Below are positions 23,949 through 32,456 of a DNA stretch of 64,000 nucleotides, piece after piece. Origin of the DNA: Sphingobacterium sp. xlx-96 (lineage in GTDB: Bacteria; Bacteroidota; Bacteroidia; Sphingobacteriales; Sphingobacteriaceae); contig NZ_WFKM01000007.1 of assembly GCF_011007365.1 (NCBI RefSeq), forward strand, positions 62,001 through 126,000. Reading direction: 5' to 3'. The notes below the pieces were generated by a model. That model worked only from the letters and a program-made list of their open reading frames with translations, made no database searches and was not told the DNA's origin. How positions within the stretch are numbered: the first letter of the stretch is position 1; each line of letters begins with the position of its first letter. Position numbers and translations under genes: made by a program.

Positions 23949-26876
23949 TTGGCAGTGGAAGAGAGGTTACAGGAATTAGCGCGCGCTATGGAAGGAGAGT
24001 TGTATAGCGATCACCTGATGCGTACACTCTATGCGACAGATGCTTCGGTTTATAGGGAATTGCCGTTGGCGGTAGCATTCCCCCAGCAGGAATCTGATAT
24101 TGAGAAACTGATTCAATTTGCAATAGCCAATAGTACATCGCTCATCCCTAGGACTGCAGGTACTTCGTTGGCGGGTCAAGTTGTAGGTGCAGGTATTGTA
24201 GTAGATGTTTCTAAGTATTTTACCCAAATTTTGGAAGTCAATACGGATCAGCAATGGGTGAAGGTGCAGCCTGGTGTTATTCGCGACGAGTTGAACATGT
24301 TTCTAAAGCCCTTGGGGTTATATTTTGGGCCAGAGACATCCACAGCAAACAGAGCGATGATAGGGGGCATGGTTGGAAATAATTCCTGTGGATCCAATTC
24401 ATTGATTTATGGCAGTACTCGAGAGCACACACTAGAGGTCACTGGATTTCTTTCTGATGGTACTAAAGCATCTTTTAAGGCATTATCTTTTGATGATTTT
24501 ATCGCAAAATGTGACCTGCCTTCTTTGGAAGGGGAGGTGTATAGACAGATTCGGACTATTTTAGGCGATTACCATAATCAGGAAGAAATCCGTACCCAGT
24601 TTCCCAAACGCAGTATCCATCGACGTAACACAGGTTATGCGATTGATCTGTTGTTAGCAGCAGATCCGTTTACGGCGGGAGGAGATCCGTTTAACTTCTG
24701 TAAGTTGATCTGTGGATCAGAGGGAACACTATTCTTTATGACCGAGATCAAGCTACATGTGGACAAGTTGCCGCAAAATCCAACAGGTTTGCTCTGCGTA
24801 CATTTTCACAGGTTAGACGATGCACTCCGTGCTAATCTTATTGCCTTGGCATATCAGCCCTTAGTCAGCGAGTTGATGGATCACTATATTTTGGAATGTA
24901 CGGTTGGTAATCTCGAGCAGCGCCAAAACAGATTTTTTGTAGAAGGAGTGCCAGAAGCTATTTTAATTATCGAATATGATGGTCCCGACGAGGCTGCAAT
25001 ACGAGAGAGGATTGCAAAAGTGGAATCTGCAATGCGAAAAGAAGGTCTAGGTTATTATTTCCCTATAGTTTTCGGGAAGGATAGAAAGAAGGTCTGGGAT
25101 TTACGCAAAGCTGGGTTAGGACTGCTAAGTAATATGCATGGTGATGAAAAACCCGTTGCAGTGATTGAAGATACGGCTGTGGCTGTAGAGGATCTGCCTG
25201 ATTATATCGCGGATTTTAATACCATTCTTGATAAATATGGTTTGTATTCCGTGCATTACGCGCATGCTGCTACAGGTGAGTTGCATCTACGCCCTATTCT
25301 GAATCTCAAAACAAAAGAAGGGAATCTTCTTTTTCGGAAGATAGCTTTCGAAATTGCAAAGTTGGTGAAGAAATACCAAGGCTCTTTAAGTGGGGAGCAT
25401 GGCGACGGGCGACTACGTGGGGAGTTTATACCCTATATGATTGGCGAACGTAATTATCAGCTGTTGAAAGATATCAAGAAAAAGTGGGATCCTAACTGTA
25501 TTTTCAATCCTGGGAAGATCGTTGACACACCAGCGATGAATACATTTTTACGTTATGCCCCTGGAGGAACGAAGAAGAAAATAGAAACAGTTTTTAGATA
25601 TCCTGGCCAAGATATATTAGGACATGCGGAACAATGTAATGGTTCGGGAGATTGTCGAAAGTCATCCCTTTCTGGCGGGACAATGTGTCCTTCCTATATG
25701 GCCAGCCGTGATGAAAAGGATACCACACGTGCAAGAGCCAATATATTGCGGGAGTTTTTGACGCACTCGCCCCGAGAGAATCCTTTTGACCATCCCGAGA
25801 TAAAGGAGGTGATGGAGCTTTGCCTGAGCTGCAAGGGATGCAAAATAGAATGTCCTTCTAGTGTTGATATGGCAAAAATGAAAGCTGATTTTTTACAGGG
25901 ATATTACGATGCACATGGCGTACCGTTACGTAGCCGTTTGATTGGAAACGTGGATCGTCTTATGTATTGGATGTCTTATATACCGAGTTTCTACAATTGG
26001 TTCGTGCAAAATCCGATTGTAGGAAGGTTAGCTAAGCGTATGATAGGATTTGCTACGCATCGGAGTCTACCTTTGTTGGGGGATATCCCCTTGAAAAAAT
26101 GGTTCTCAAATAGAGATAAACCAATTCGAAAACGAGAACAGATCAAAGGGACTGTGTATTTCTTCTGTGATGAGTTTACCAACTACAATGATTTAGAAAT
26201 AGGGCAGCAATCCATTCTATTGTTAGAGCGATTAGGTTACGAGGTTTTGATGATTTCGCATATGTCCAGTGGAAGAGCCTTGCTTTCTAAAGGATTGTTG
26301 CGGGATGCGAAAAAGCTAGCTAATAAAAACGTGAAATTGTTTGCTTCCCGTTTGACAGCTGAGACACCACTAATATCTGTAGAGCCTTCTGCGATATTAA
26401 CATTTCGCGATGAATATGTTGACTTAGTCGATGTGGAACTGGAACCTGAAGCAAGAAGAATAGCTCCGTATGCCATGCTTATGGAAGAGTTTTTGGTACG
26501 TGAGTTTGAAAAGGGAAATATATCCTCCGATCTATTCGATTCGGCAGAAAGGCGACTTTTGTTGCATACGCATTGTCAACAGAAAGCTTGGAAGCTACAA
26601 GGTTATACAGAAAGTGCGTTAAAAATAATGAAAGGAGCTGTGGTAAAAGTGATACCTTCGGGGTGCTGTGGGATGGCTGGTTCATTTGGTTATGAACAAG
26701 AACATTACCAATTGTCTATGCAAATCGGTAATCTGGTTCTATTCCCTGCTGTTAAGGAAAAGGTCACGGAAGAGATTGTAGTTGCTCCAGGTACAAGTTG
26801 TCGCCATCAAATAAAGGACGGCACAGGAGTAAAGGCCATACATCCTGTTCAGGTACTGTATGAATCGTTGATTTAG
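23949..26876 (+). CDS. FAD/Fe-S oxidoreductase of YdiJ type, probable D-2-hydroxyglutarate dehydrogenase
   Basis: The product has 975 residues, close to YdiJ (about 1018). The start is TTG at 23949 or GTG at 23955; an in-frame stop is 6 nt upstream, and the first ATG (23988) would cut into the conserved start. Domains: FAD-binding_4 (about 30-250; IPRTAGTSLAGQVVGAGIVVD, MVGNNSCGSNSLIYGSTREH), FAD-oxidase C (about 270-520; GELHLRPIL, SGEHGDGRLRGEF), a 4Fe-4S ferredoxin domain with CNGSGDCRKSSLSGGTMCPS and CLSCKGCKIECPS, and a C-terminal CCG domain (HTHCQQK, SGCCGMAGSFGYE). Related enzymes oxidise D-lactate or D-2-hydroxyglutarate; the DUF1338 neighbour favours the latter. Confidence 0.85.
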   Translation: MAVEERLQELARAMEGELYSDHLMRTLYATDASVYRELPLAVAFPQQESDIEKLIQFAIANSTSLIPRTAGTSLAGQVVGAGIVVDVSKYFTQILEVNTDQQWVKVQPGVIRDELNMFLKPLGLYFGPETSTANRAMIGGMVGNNSCGSNSLIYGSTREHTLEVTGFLSDGTKASFKALSFDDFIAKCDLPSLEGEVYRQIRTILGDYHNQEEIRTQFPKRSIHRRNTGYAIDLLLAADPFTAGGDPFNFCKLICGSEGTLFFMTEIKLHVDKLPQNPTGLLCVHFHRLDDALRANLIALAYQPLVSELMDHYILECTVGNLEQRQNRFFVEGVPEAILIIEYDGPDEAAIRERIAKVESAMRKEGLGYYFPIVFGKDRKKVWDLRKAGLGLLSNMHGDEKPVAVIEDTAVAVEDLPDYIADFNTILDKYGLYSVHYAHAATGELHLRPILNLKTKEGNLLFRKIAFEIAKLVKKYQGSLSGEHGDGRLRGEFIPYMIGERNYQLLKDIKKKWDPNCIFNPGKIVDTPAMNTFLRYAPGGTKKKIETVFRYPGQDILGHAEQCNGSGDCRKSSLSGGTMCPSYMASRDEKDTTRARANILREFLTHSPRENPFDHPEIKEVMELCLSCKGCKIECPSSVDMAKMKADFLQGYYDAHGVPLRSRLIGNVDRLMYWMSYIPSFYNWFVQNPIVGRLAKRMIGFATHRSLPLLGDIPLKKWFSNRDKPIRKREQIKGTVYFFCDEFTNYNDLEIGQQSILLLERLGYEVLMISHMSSGRALLSKGLLRDAKKLANKNVKLFASRLTAETPLISVEPSAILTFRDEYVDLVDVELEPEARRIAPYAMLMEEFLVREFEKGNISSDLFDSAERRLLLHTHCQQKAWKLQGYTESALKIMKGAVVKVIPSGCCGMAGSFGYEQEHYQLSMQIGNLVLFPAVKEKVTEEIVVAPGTSCRHQIKDGTGVKAIHPVQVLYESLI

Positions 26877-26969
26877 TCTATAAACGCTGTTTTCCAGTTT
26901 TTTTTGTGTAGAATGTTAGCCAGCAGAACGATTGAATCTAGAAAGCATATTAAAGGAGATAACCGATAA

Positions 26970-27055
26970 CGTCATTTCGACCTTGTGGAGAAATCTATAA
27001 ACTATACAGCAATAATTTTAGTTTTTAAATTTCTGCGTTTCGGTCGAAAATGACG
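26970..27055. repeat. Palindromic intergenic element (ATTTCGACC type)
   Basis: CGTCATTTCGACC (26970-26982) and GGTCGAAAATGACG (27042-27055) are inverted, with GAGAAATCT and AATTTCT forming an inner arm. Elements with GTCATTTCGACC...GAGAAATCT are familiar in Bacteroidota intergenic DNA. It lies between two convergent genes and could act as a bidirectional terminator. Confidence 0.65.
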
Positions 27056-27069
27056 TATAATAGAAGTTT

Positions 27070-27912
27070 CTATTTAATAGCCTTTAATGCTTCTGTATTC
27101 AATTTTATATACTCTGGATTGTTTCCTTTTGTAGCCATATCGATACCTTCTTGTGCTGCTTGTTTAGCAGCTGCCTTATCCCCGGCCTTAGTTAAGATTC
27201 TTGCTTTCCAGTATTTGATGTGCGGAGCTGTAGTGTTGCCTTCATCCGCTTTCTTAACCCAGTCTGCTGCTTTTTTGATGTCCAGGTTGTTGTTGAAGTA
27301 ATATTGAGCTGCTTGGAAATAAGGTTTTTTATCACCCTCCATCGCTTTTTCTATACCAGCTAAGATTTCTTTTGATTGATCTGTTGTAATCGTAAATCCT
27401 ACTTTTGTCTTCTCCCAGGCTAATGTAACTTTTGCAGATTTAGTGTTTACATCCTCAAAAGCAATGGTAAATGTCTCCACATTACTATTTAACATTTGGG
27501 GTTTCACAGTAAAGCGTAGTAAATCCTCTGCTTTGTTGTATTGATAAGCGCCCCATTGCTTTACATTTTTGCTTAGAATGATAGTCCATTCATTCTTGTT
27601 AGGAATAGTAAATAGCCCATAGGTTCCTGCAGGTACTTTGTTGCCCTCGATGGTTACCTCTTCCTCAAATGTAATGCTTGGGATATTATTTGCTCCTGTA
27701 CGCCATACCTCTCCGTAAGGGACAAGTTGTCCGAATATGACACGGTTATTCATGTTTGGACGTTGATAGTTTAGAGTTATGTTTTTGATGCCTAGTCCTT
27801 GTGTGATGTTCTGTGTACTACTAGCCGCTGGCAATTTAATTTGGGCATTACTGATCTCAGTTCCGAGAAAAAATGCTGTAGCTGTCGCTATCGAAAGAAT
27901 TATCTTGTTCAT
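27070..27912 (-). CDS. DUF2911 periplasmic protein with C-terminal TPR-like region
   Basis: The product has 280 residues with a signal peptide (MNKIILSIATATAFFLGTEI to SNAQ). The DUF2911 core shows ITLNYQRPNMNNRVIFGQLVPYG, EVWRTGANNIPSITF, VPAGTYGLFTIPN and WTIILSK (about residues 40-170). Helical repeats with alternating Ala/Lys follow (QAAQYYFNNNLDIKKAADWV, KARILTKAGDKAAAKQAAQ), TPR-like. Function unknown; such proteins are common and abundant in Bacteroidota. Confidence 0.85.
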   Translation of the reverse strand: MNKIILSIATATAFFLGTEISNAQIKLPAASSTQNITQGLGIKNITLNYQRPNMNNRVIFGQLVPYGEVWRTGANNIPSITFEEEVTIEGNKVPAGTYGLFTIPNKNEWTIILSKNVKQWGAYQYNKAEDLLRFTVKPQMLNSNVETFTIAFEDVNTKSAKVTLAWEKTKVGFTITTDQSKEILAGIEKAMEGDKKPYFQAAQYYFNNNLDIKKAADWVKKADEGNTTAPHIKYWKARILTKAGDKAAAKQAAQEGIDMATKGNNPEYIKLNTEALKAIK

Positions 27913-28266
27913 ATGTGTATAATTATTTTATGATCCGCTAGCCTGCGGATCGGTTTGTTTTTTATGGTTATATGGAATACTCTTACTTGTTTGTAATTTG
28001 TATAATAGTAGCATTCCATTTCTATATTGTTTGTTTTTTTGTTGAGGTGAATTTACGAAAAAAAACTTAGGAATATAGGAGATTTTTAAAGGTTCAGGGT
28101 GAGCCTGTTTATAGGCTCACCCTGAACTTGACCAATGAAATATCCATGTTGCGGCACTGTACAAACGCCAATGAATGTAATTACTTCGTAATCTCGTTAC
28201 ACTCGCTTTGGATCCGCCGCTTGGCGAATGGCAGTTCAGCATCAAATACCTATGAGGCAGTACTAT
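27913..28266. other. Non-coding gap with a perfect 15-bp hairpin and a repeat relic
   Basis: The DUF2911 promoter should lie near 27913-28080. GTTCAGGGTGAGCCT (28092-28106) and its exact complement (28113-28127) form a strong GC-rich hairpin with loop GTTTAT and no T tract. From 28136 to about 28235 there is a diverged relative of the 90-bp repeat (GAAATATCCATGTTGCGGC ... AATGAATG ... TTTGGAT). Short open frames here overlap serB in antisense and are not credible. Confidence 0.6.
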
Positions 28267-29562
28267 TTATTTGTATAATATACGGAATTTTATCGTATGG
28301 TCGATCTGTTTTAGTTGCTTCAGTAAGCTCCTGTCATAGTCGGTATCAATATCCGTCACCGCATAGCCAATGTCTCCACGGGTCATCAAGAACTGGGCTA
28401 AAATATTAATTTCATTCGCTGCGTATACATTGTTCAATTGAGCCATGATCCCCGGCGTATTTTTATGGATGTGGAGCAGCCTGTGTCCTTTTATTTTTTT
28501 AGGAAGAAGTAGATTCGGGAAATTTCGACTTTGATCGGTATCACCGTTATTAATAAACTCGGCCATACGTCTTGGAATAAATTCGGCATTATGGCTTTTA
28601 TTCTTCTTATCATCAAACACAACGATTCCTTTTTGACTACATATTGATTTACTGATCCGTCCTTTAATGTCCCCTAGATACCCGATAGTTTTAAGTTTGG
28701 ATGCATTCTCGAGCTGTTCATCGGACACTGAAACGCCTGGTCCGAGTAAGAGCATGCCTACGTCTTTCGTATATTTATCTTCAAACGTATCTTTAATTCT
28801 TATGGAAAAGCCATCTCTCTTTAGAATGTGACTGGAAATCTTCGGTACATCCCCTACGATGAGGCACAAAATCCTGTTTTTGGGATAGGATATCGCACGT
28901 GGCAAGTCATTTACATATAGAAATTCATCAAAGCTTGGTGTCACATGGTCGGCTTTTTCAGTAACACTCTGCCGAGAGATGTTCTCTGTGAAGGCAAAGA
29001 ATTTCTCAATAAGACCAGATTCCTTAAGTTGAAAATCCGAATAACCATCCCCTATGCCGAAAATACGACCTTGGATATTTAATTCTTTTAAAAGCTTGAC
29101 CTTACCGCCTTCATCCGATAGCGGATTGGTGTCATCATAGCCAATGATATTATCGTTTTCATCAAAAATAAAAGTATTGGCGTAGATGTTTTCTGTCTTT
29201 ATGCCGTACGGAGAAACTACTGGAGTGATAAATTCTTTGAAGCCACCAGATACAATCCAAGCGGTATCGGTATTGTTTTTGAAAAACTCTCTATTGCGAT
29301 CAAATGATTTTGAAACCTTTTTTTTGAGTTGTGATATAAGTTTTTTTAAGTGATCTCGGTTCGCTTTCAATAAGGCTACTCGGCCAGCTAGGCTCTCGCG
29401 GAAAGAAATCTTTCCTTCCATAGCCAGATTGGTGTAACGTTCTATCTCCTGATATACTTTTTCTTGGTCAGGGTCGCCTTCAAGTGATATCCGGGCGAGT
29501 TCGTCAAGCGCTTCTACCTGGGTGAAGGTGCTGTCAAAATCAATGATGTAATAATGTTTCAT
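28267..29562 (-). CDS. HAD-IB phosphoserine phosphatase fused to a phosphoglycerate-dehydrogenase-derived ACT region
   Basis: The product has 431 residues. Residues about 1-215 are a SerB-type HAD phosphatase: DFDSTFTQVEALDELA (motif I, nucleophile Asp), IVSGGFKEF (motif II Ser), the Lys region GGKVKLLKEL and IGDGYSDFQLKESG (motif III). Residues about 235-345 resemble the substrate domain of D-3-phosphoglycerate dehydrogenase (MLLLGPGVSVSDEQLENASK, LKTIGYLGD). I see no GxGxxG Rossmann motif, so the NAD domain is absent. The C-terminus (about 355-431: NFPNLLLPKKIKGHRLLHIH, NTPGIMAQLNNVYAANEINI) matches the SerA ACT domain, which binds serine. This suggests a serine-feedback-regulated phosphatase in serine synthesis; inference. 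Confidence 0.82.
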   Translation of the reverse strand: MKHYYIIDFDSTFTQVEALDELARISLEGDPDQEKVYQEIERYTNLAMEGKISFRESLAGRVALLKANRDHLKKLISQLKKKVSKSFDRNREFFKNNTDTAWIVSGGFKEFITPVVSPYGIKTENIYANTFIFDENDNIIGYDDTNPLSDEGGKVKLLKELNIQGRIFGIGDGYSDFQLKESGLIEKFFAFTENISRQSVTEKADHVTPSFDEFLYVNDLPRAISYPKNRILCLIVGDVPKISSHILKRDGFSIRIKDTFEDKYTKDVGMLLLGPGVSVSDEQLENASKLKTIGYLGDIKGRISKSICSQKGIVVFDDKKNKSHNAEFIPRRMAEFINNGDTDQSRNFPNLLLPKKIKGHRLLHIHKNTPGIMAQLNNVYAANEINILAQFLMTRGDIGYAVTDIDTDYDRSLLKQLKQIDHTIKFRILYK

Positions 29563-29701
29563 TGCTGTAAATGGTTTTAGGTTATGAGCCAGATATAAAT
29601 GCTAAGTGCATATCAGACGCATAGTATTTAGATTGTTGTTGTGTGTTTTGTATTATGAGGGTGGAACAAGTTCTAAAGGTTAATAGTTCGTGTTTCACTT
29701 T

Positions 29702-30667
29702 TTATAAATATGTTTCTGCTATTTCTTGAAGTGTTTTGTTGAGTGGTTTGAAAGAATAGTTCAATTCTTTTTTGATCTTGACATTCGAATACATAAGTTT
29801 TTCTGCAGAAGCACGTGCCGATTCCTCTGTTAATGCCGGGCGTCCCCCTTTCACCAAGGCTATGAGTCTAGCAGCTCGCCAAGCAATTTGAAGCATAAAG
29901 GGTCTCGCAGCAATTGTTGGAGCTTTCTTACCCAGGAGAGAGGCAATTTGTTCTAAGAGTTTTTTATTCGAAATGTTCTCACTATTGAGCACATAACGCT
30001 CAGCAGTAATCTCTTTCTTTTCCATCAACTGTAGCATAATTTCTGCAACATCATCTACATCGACAATGCCTATCGATCCGGGAGGATAGATTTTGATACC
30101 CTTCTGTACGAGGTCAAAAATAACAGCCGATCCCGATTTGGTATTACTGGCTCCCATGATGACCGATGGGTTGATAATCACTGCGTCAAGTCCTTCCGTG
30201 ATACCGCGCCACACTTCAAGTTCACTTTTATACTTTGATAAGGAATAATTGGACATGTGAATGTCGTACTCCCATTTATCTTTTTCGTCGACAGGTCTTC
30301 CTAGTTTATTGCTGCCTAATGCAGCTATGGAACTGACATGTACTAGCCGTGCACCGTGTTCTAGTGAAAGGTTGACAATATGACGGGTGCCTTCAACATT
30401 GACATGTAGCATCTGCTCAGCATCGTCTTTTTGGTAAGAGATCTTGGCTGCACAATGGTATACCTGTGTTACCCGTTCGAAAATATCCGAAAGAGCGAAG
30501 TAATCTGTAATATCAGCGTCTACCCATTCGATTAGTGAAGATGCTTTTAGACTTTCCGGTATGCAGGAAGTTGTCCTTTTTAAGGCGATTACCGCATTCC
30601 CTTTTTCGATGAGGCGTTTAATTACAGTTGAGCCTAAAAAACCTGTTCCTCCTGTTACTAATATCAC
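29702..30667 (-). CDS. NAD-dependent epimerase/dehydratase (extended SDR)
   Basis: The product has 321 residues from a GTG at 30667, which places MILVTGGTGFLGSTVIKRL at the N-terminus as is usual; an ATG at 30730 would add 21 residues of unlikely sequence. The Rossmann motif is TGGTGFLG, the catalytic pair lies in YSLSKYKSE, Ser in VHVSSIAALGS, with DADITD and NPSVIMG typical of extended SDRs acting on nucleotide sugars or aldehydes (dihydroflavonol-reductase-like group). The substrate is unknown; no glycan genes adjoin it. Confidence 0.83.
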   Translation of the reverse strand: MILVTGGTGFLGSTVIKRLIEKGNAVIALKRTTSCIPESLKASSLIEWVDADITDYFALSDIFERVTQVYHCAAKISYQKDDAEQMLHVNVEGTRHIVNLSLEHGARLVHVSSIAALGSNKLGRPVDEKDKWEYDIHMSNYSLSKYKSELEVWRGITEGLDAVIINPSVIMGASNTKSGSAVIFDLVQKGIKIYPPGSIGIVDVDDVAEIMLQLMEKKEITAERYVLNSENISNKKLLEQIASLLGKKAPTIAARPFMLQIAWRAARLIALVKGGRPALTEESARASAEKLMYSNVKIKKELNYSFKPLNKTLQEIAETYL

Positions 30668-30757
30668 TGTTATCTTATTATTGAAATACTTGATGTACTC
30701 AAAGATAACCCATTGCTGTTTGCAATGCAAATTATAGTGGGGCTAGAAGAGGAAAAT

Positions 30758-31143
30758 TGAAAGGTGGTTTTTGTTGAACACATTTATTGTCGCTCTAGCT
30801 GCGGGAGGGCTCCTACTTTTGTCTTACTAAAAGTATACAAAAGCGTGTCGCTGTACCGTATCGGCACAATGGTTCATTATTTCTGCTATTGCCGATCCGC
30901 TAAAGTGGCATGATCTAAAGTGTACGAAATAAATCCTCTTGTAAACTCTTCAATTTGGTATTAATGAGGTAGATGTGGCTAATGGACCGTGCGTTTTAGC
31001 TAAATCTCGCCTGTGAAGATTGTGGCATTAGCAAGAGGAGGTCCTTCCCTTACAGCCAAAATGTTCGAGCGAGGAGTTTTGGTTACTTTTGATCCAAAAG
31101 TAACATGCCTGAGCTGGCATAGAGGCACAAAAAGAAAACCTTC
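30758..31143 (-). repeat. MITE-like non-coding dispersed element, copy 2 (inverted relative to copy 1)
   Basis: Read on the minus strand it reproduces copy 1 (21484-21856): GCATGTTACTTTTGGATCAA and the following ~100 bases through CTTCACAGGCGAGATTTAGC match with few changes, and the rest (e.g. TCGTACACTTTA, GGCAATAGCAG) is recognisable. Ends again carry AAGGTTTTC and AAGGTGGTTTTTGT. An open frame of 110 codons across it is not credible. It fills most of the gap before the arginase-like gene. Confidence 0.75.
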
Positions 31144-31253
31144 TTTTATATTAAACAATGTAAACATCACTTCCAATACAATAAATTTATTGGTTACTTT
31201 GCTTTCTCAATATTTGTGGATATTTTTGATTCTTATACTTTTTACTTCGGTCT

Positions 31254-32441
31254 ATGTCATTAGCAGATTTTTTTTCACCTATCGTTATTACAGATTTTTC
31301 CTCCAAAGAAGGTTACTTCAACTCACAGTTTGGTCACATCGTTGAGGCCTACATCGATGAGTTTCCGGTTCTGAATGATCCAGATAATAAGCCTCAATTA
31401 GCGATTGTCGGTGTAGAGGAAGATCGTGGTGCTATTGGCAACAAAGGAGCGGCAAAGGCTCCTAATGCCGTGCGTAAACATCTGTACGAGTTGTATCAAG
31501 GAGATTATAATGTTTCCCTTGTGGATCTCGGTAATATTAAACCTGGAAATCGGATAGAGGATACTTATGCTGCTTTACGTTTGGTCGTTGAAGAGCTGGT
31601 GAAATACGACATACTTCCGATAATTATTGGAGGCGGACACGACCTGACTTATGCACAATATCGGGGTTACGAAGACTTGGAGCAACGTGTCGAAGTGGCT
31701 ATTGTGGATGCCAAGTTTGATCTGGATCAAGCCAGCACTCAAGATACACCTTTAAATTCAAATACTTACCTTAATCACATTATCTTACATCAGCCAGATT
31801 ATCTGTTTAATCTGAATAATGTCGCTTATCAGACCTACCTCGTAAGTAAAGAGTCGATAAATATGTACGATAAGCTTTTTTTTAATGCGCAGCGTGTAGG
31901 AATGATCGCGGGCAAGTTGGATCAAGCTGAACCGATTATTCGGGCTGCGGATATGGTAAGTTTTGACATTGGTGCTATCCGAGCATCTGAGGCCCCTGGG
32001 AATGCCAACGCTGTACCTAACGGTTTGTTCGGTGACGAGGCCTGCCAGCTGGCGCGCTACGCGGGGATGTCGGATAAATGTAGCTCAATAGGCTTCTATG
32101 AATTTAATCCGACTTACGATCCGATGGAACAGACCGCGATGTTGGTCTCGCAGATGATCTGGTGTTTTGTGGATGGTTATTATAACCGTAAAAACGATGC
32201 GCCGTTGGTTCCTAAATCAGCTTATATTATATATCGGACACCGTTAGAAAACGAAGCGCACGAGTTGGTTTTCGTAAAAAGCAAAAAGTCGGATCGCTGG
32301 TGGATGCAGGTGCCTTATTTTGGTACAAAGTCCGTCAACGAAAGATTTTATCTGGTTCCTTGCCGATACGAGGATTATCAGCTAGCTGTAGCTGGCGAAA
32401 TGCCTGATTTATGGTGGCGTACACACCAAAAATTACAATAA
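31254..32441 (+). CDS. Arginase/formimidoylglutamase-fold protein with altered metal-binding motifs
   Basis: The product has 395 residues, longer than most ureohydrolases (about 300). Three family positions are recognisable: IIGGGHDLTYAQY (intact GGGHD), AIVDAKFDLD (family DAHxDxR; the His is Lys here) and VSFDIGAIRASEAPG (family SxDxDxxDP; the second Asp is Gly). These losses should weaken or remove the Mn2+ pair. GNANAVPNGLFGDEACQLAR follows the usual helix. The C-terminal ~70 residues (KSDRWWMQVPYF to WWRTHQKL) are extra. Annotations of such proteins as formimidoylglutamase should be taken as fold-level only. No hut genes are adjacent. Confidence 0.8.
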   Translation: MSLADFFSPIVITDFSSKEGYFNSQFGHIVEAYIDEFPVLNDPDNKPQLAIVGVEEDRGAIGNKGAAKAPNAVRKHLYELYQGDYNVSLVDLGNIKPGNRIEDTYAALRLVVEELVKYDILPIIIGGGHDLTYAQYRGYEDLEQRVEVAIVDAKFDLDQASTQDTPLNSNTYLNHIILHQPDYLFNLNNVAYQTYLVSKESINMYDKLFFNAQRVGMIAGKLDQAEPIIRAADMVSFDIGAIRASEAPGNANAVPNGLFGDEACQLARYAGMSDKCSSIGFYEFNPTYDPMEQTAMLVSQMIWCFVDGYYNRKNDAPLVPKSAYIIYRTPLENEAHELVFVKSKKSDRWWMQVPYFGTKSVNERFYLVPCRYEDYQLAVAGEMPDLWWRTHQKLQ

Positions 32442-32456
32442 TTGCCTCTGATAACA

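Noticed and set aside
28128-28409. 93-codon open frame next to serB
   Set aside because: It overlaps the serB-ACT 3' end in antisense and the repeat relic; no protein features.
31013-31345. 110-codon open frame on the plus strand
   Set aside because: It runs through the dispersed element copy 2 and into the arginase-like start; the matching part of copy 1 does not hold the frame.
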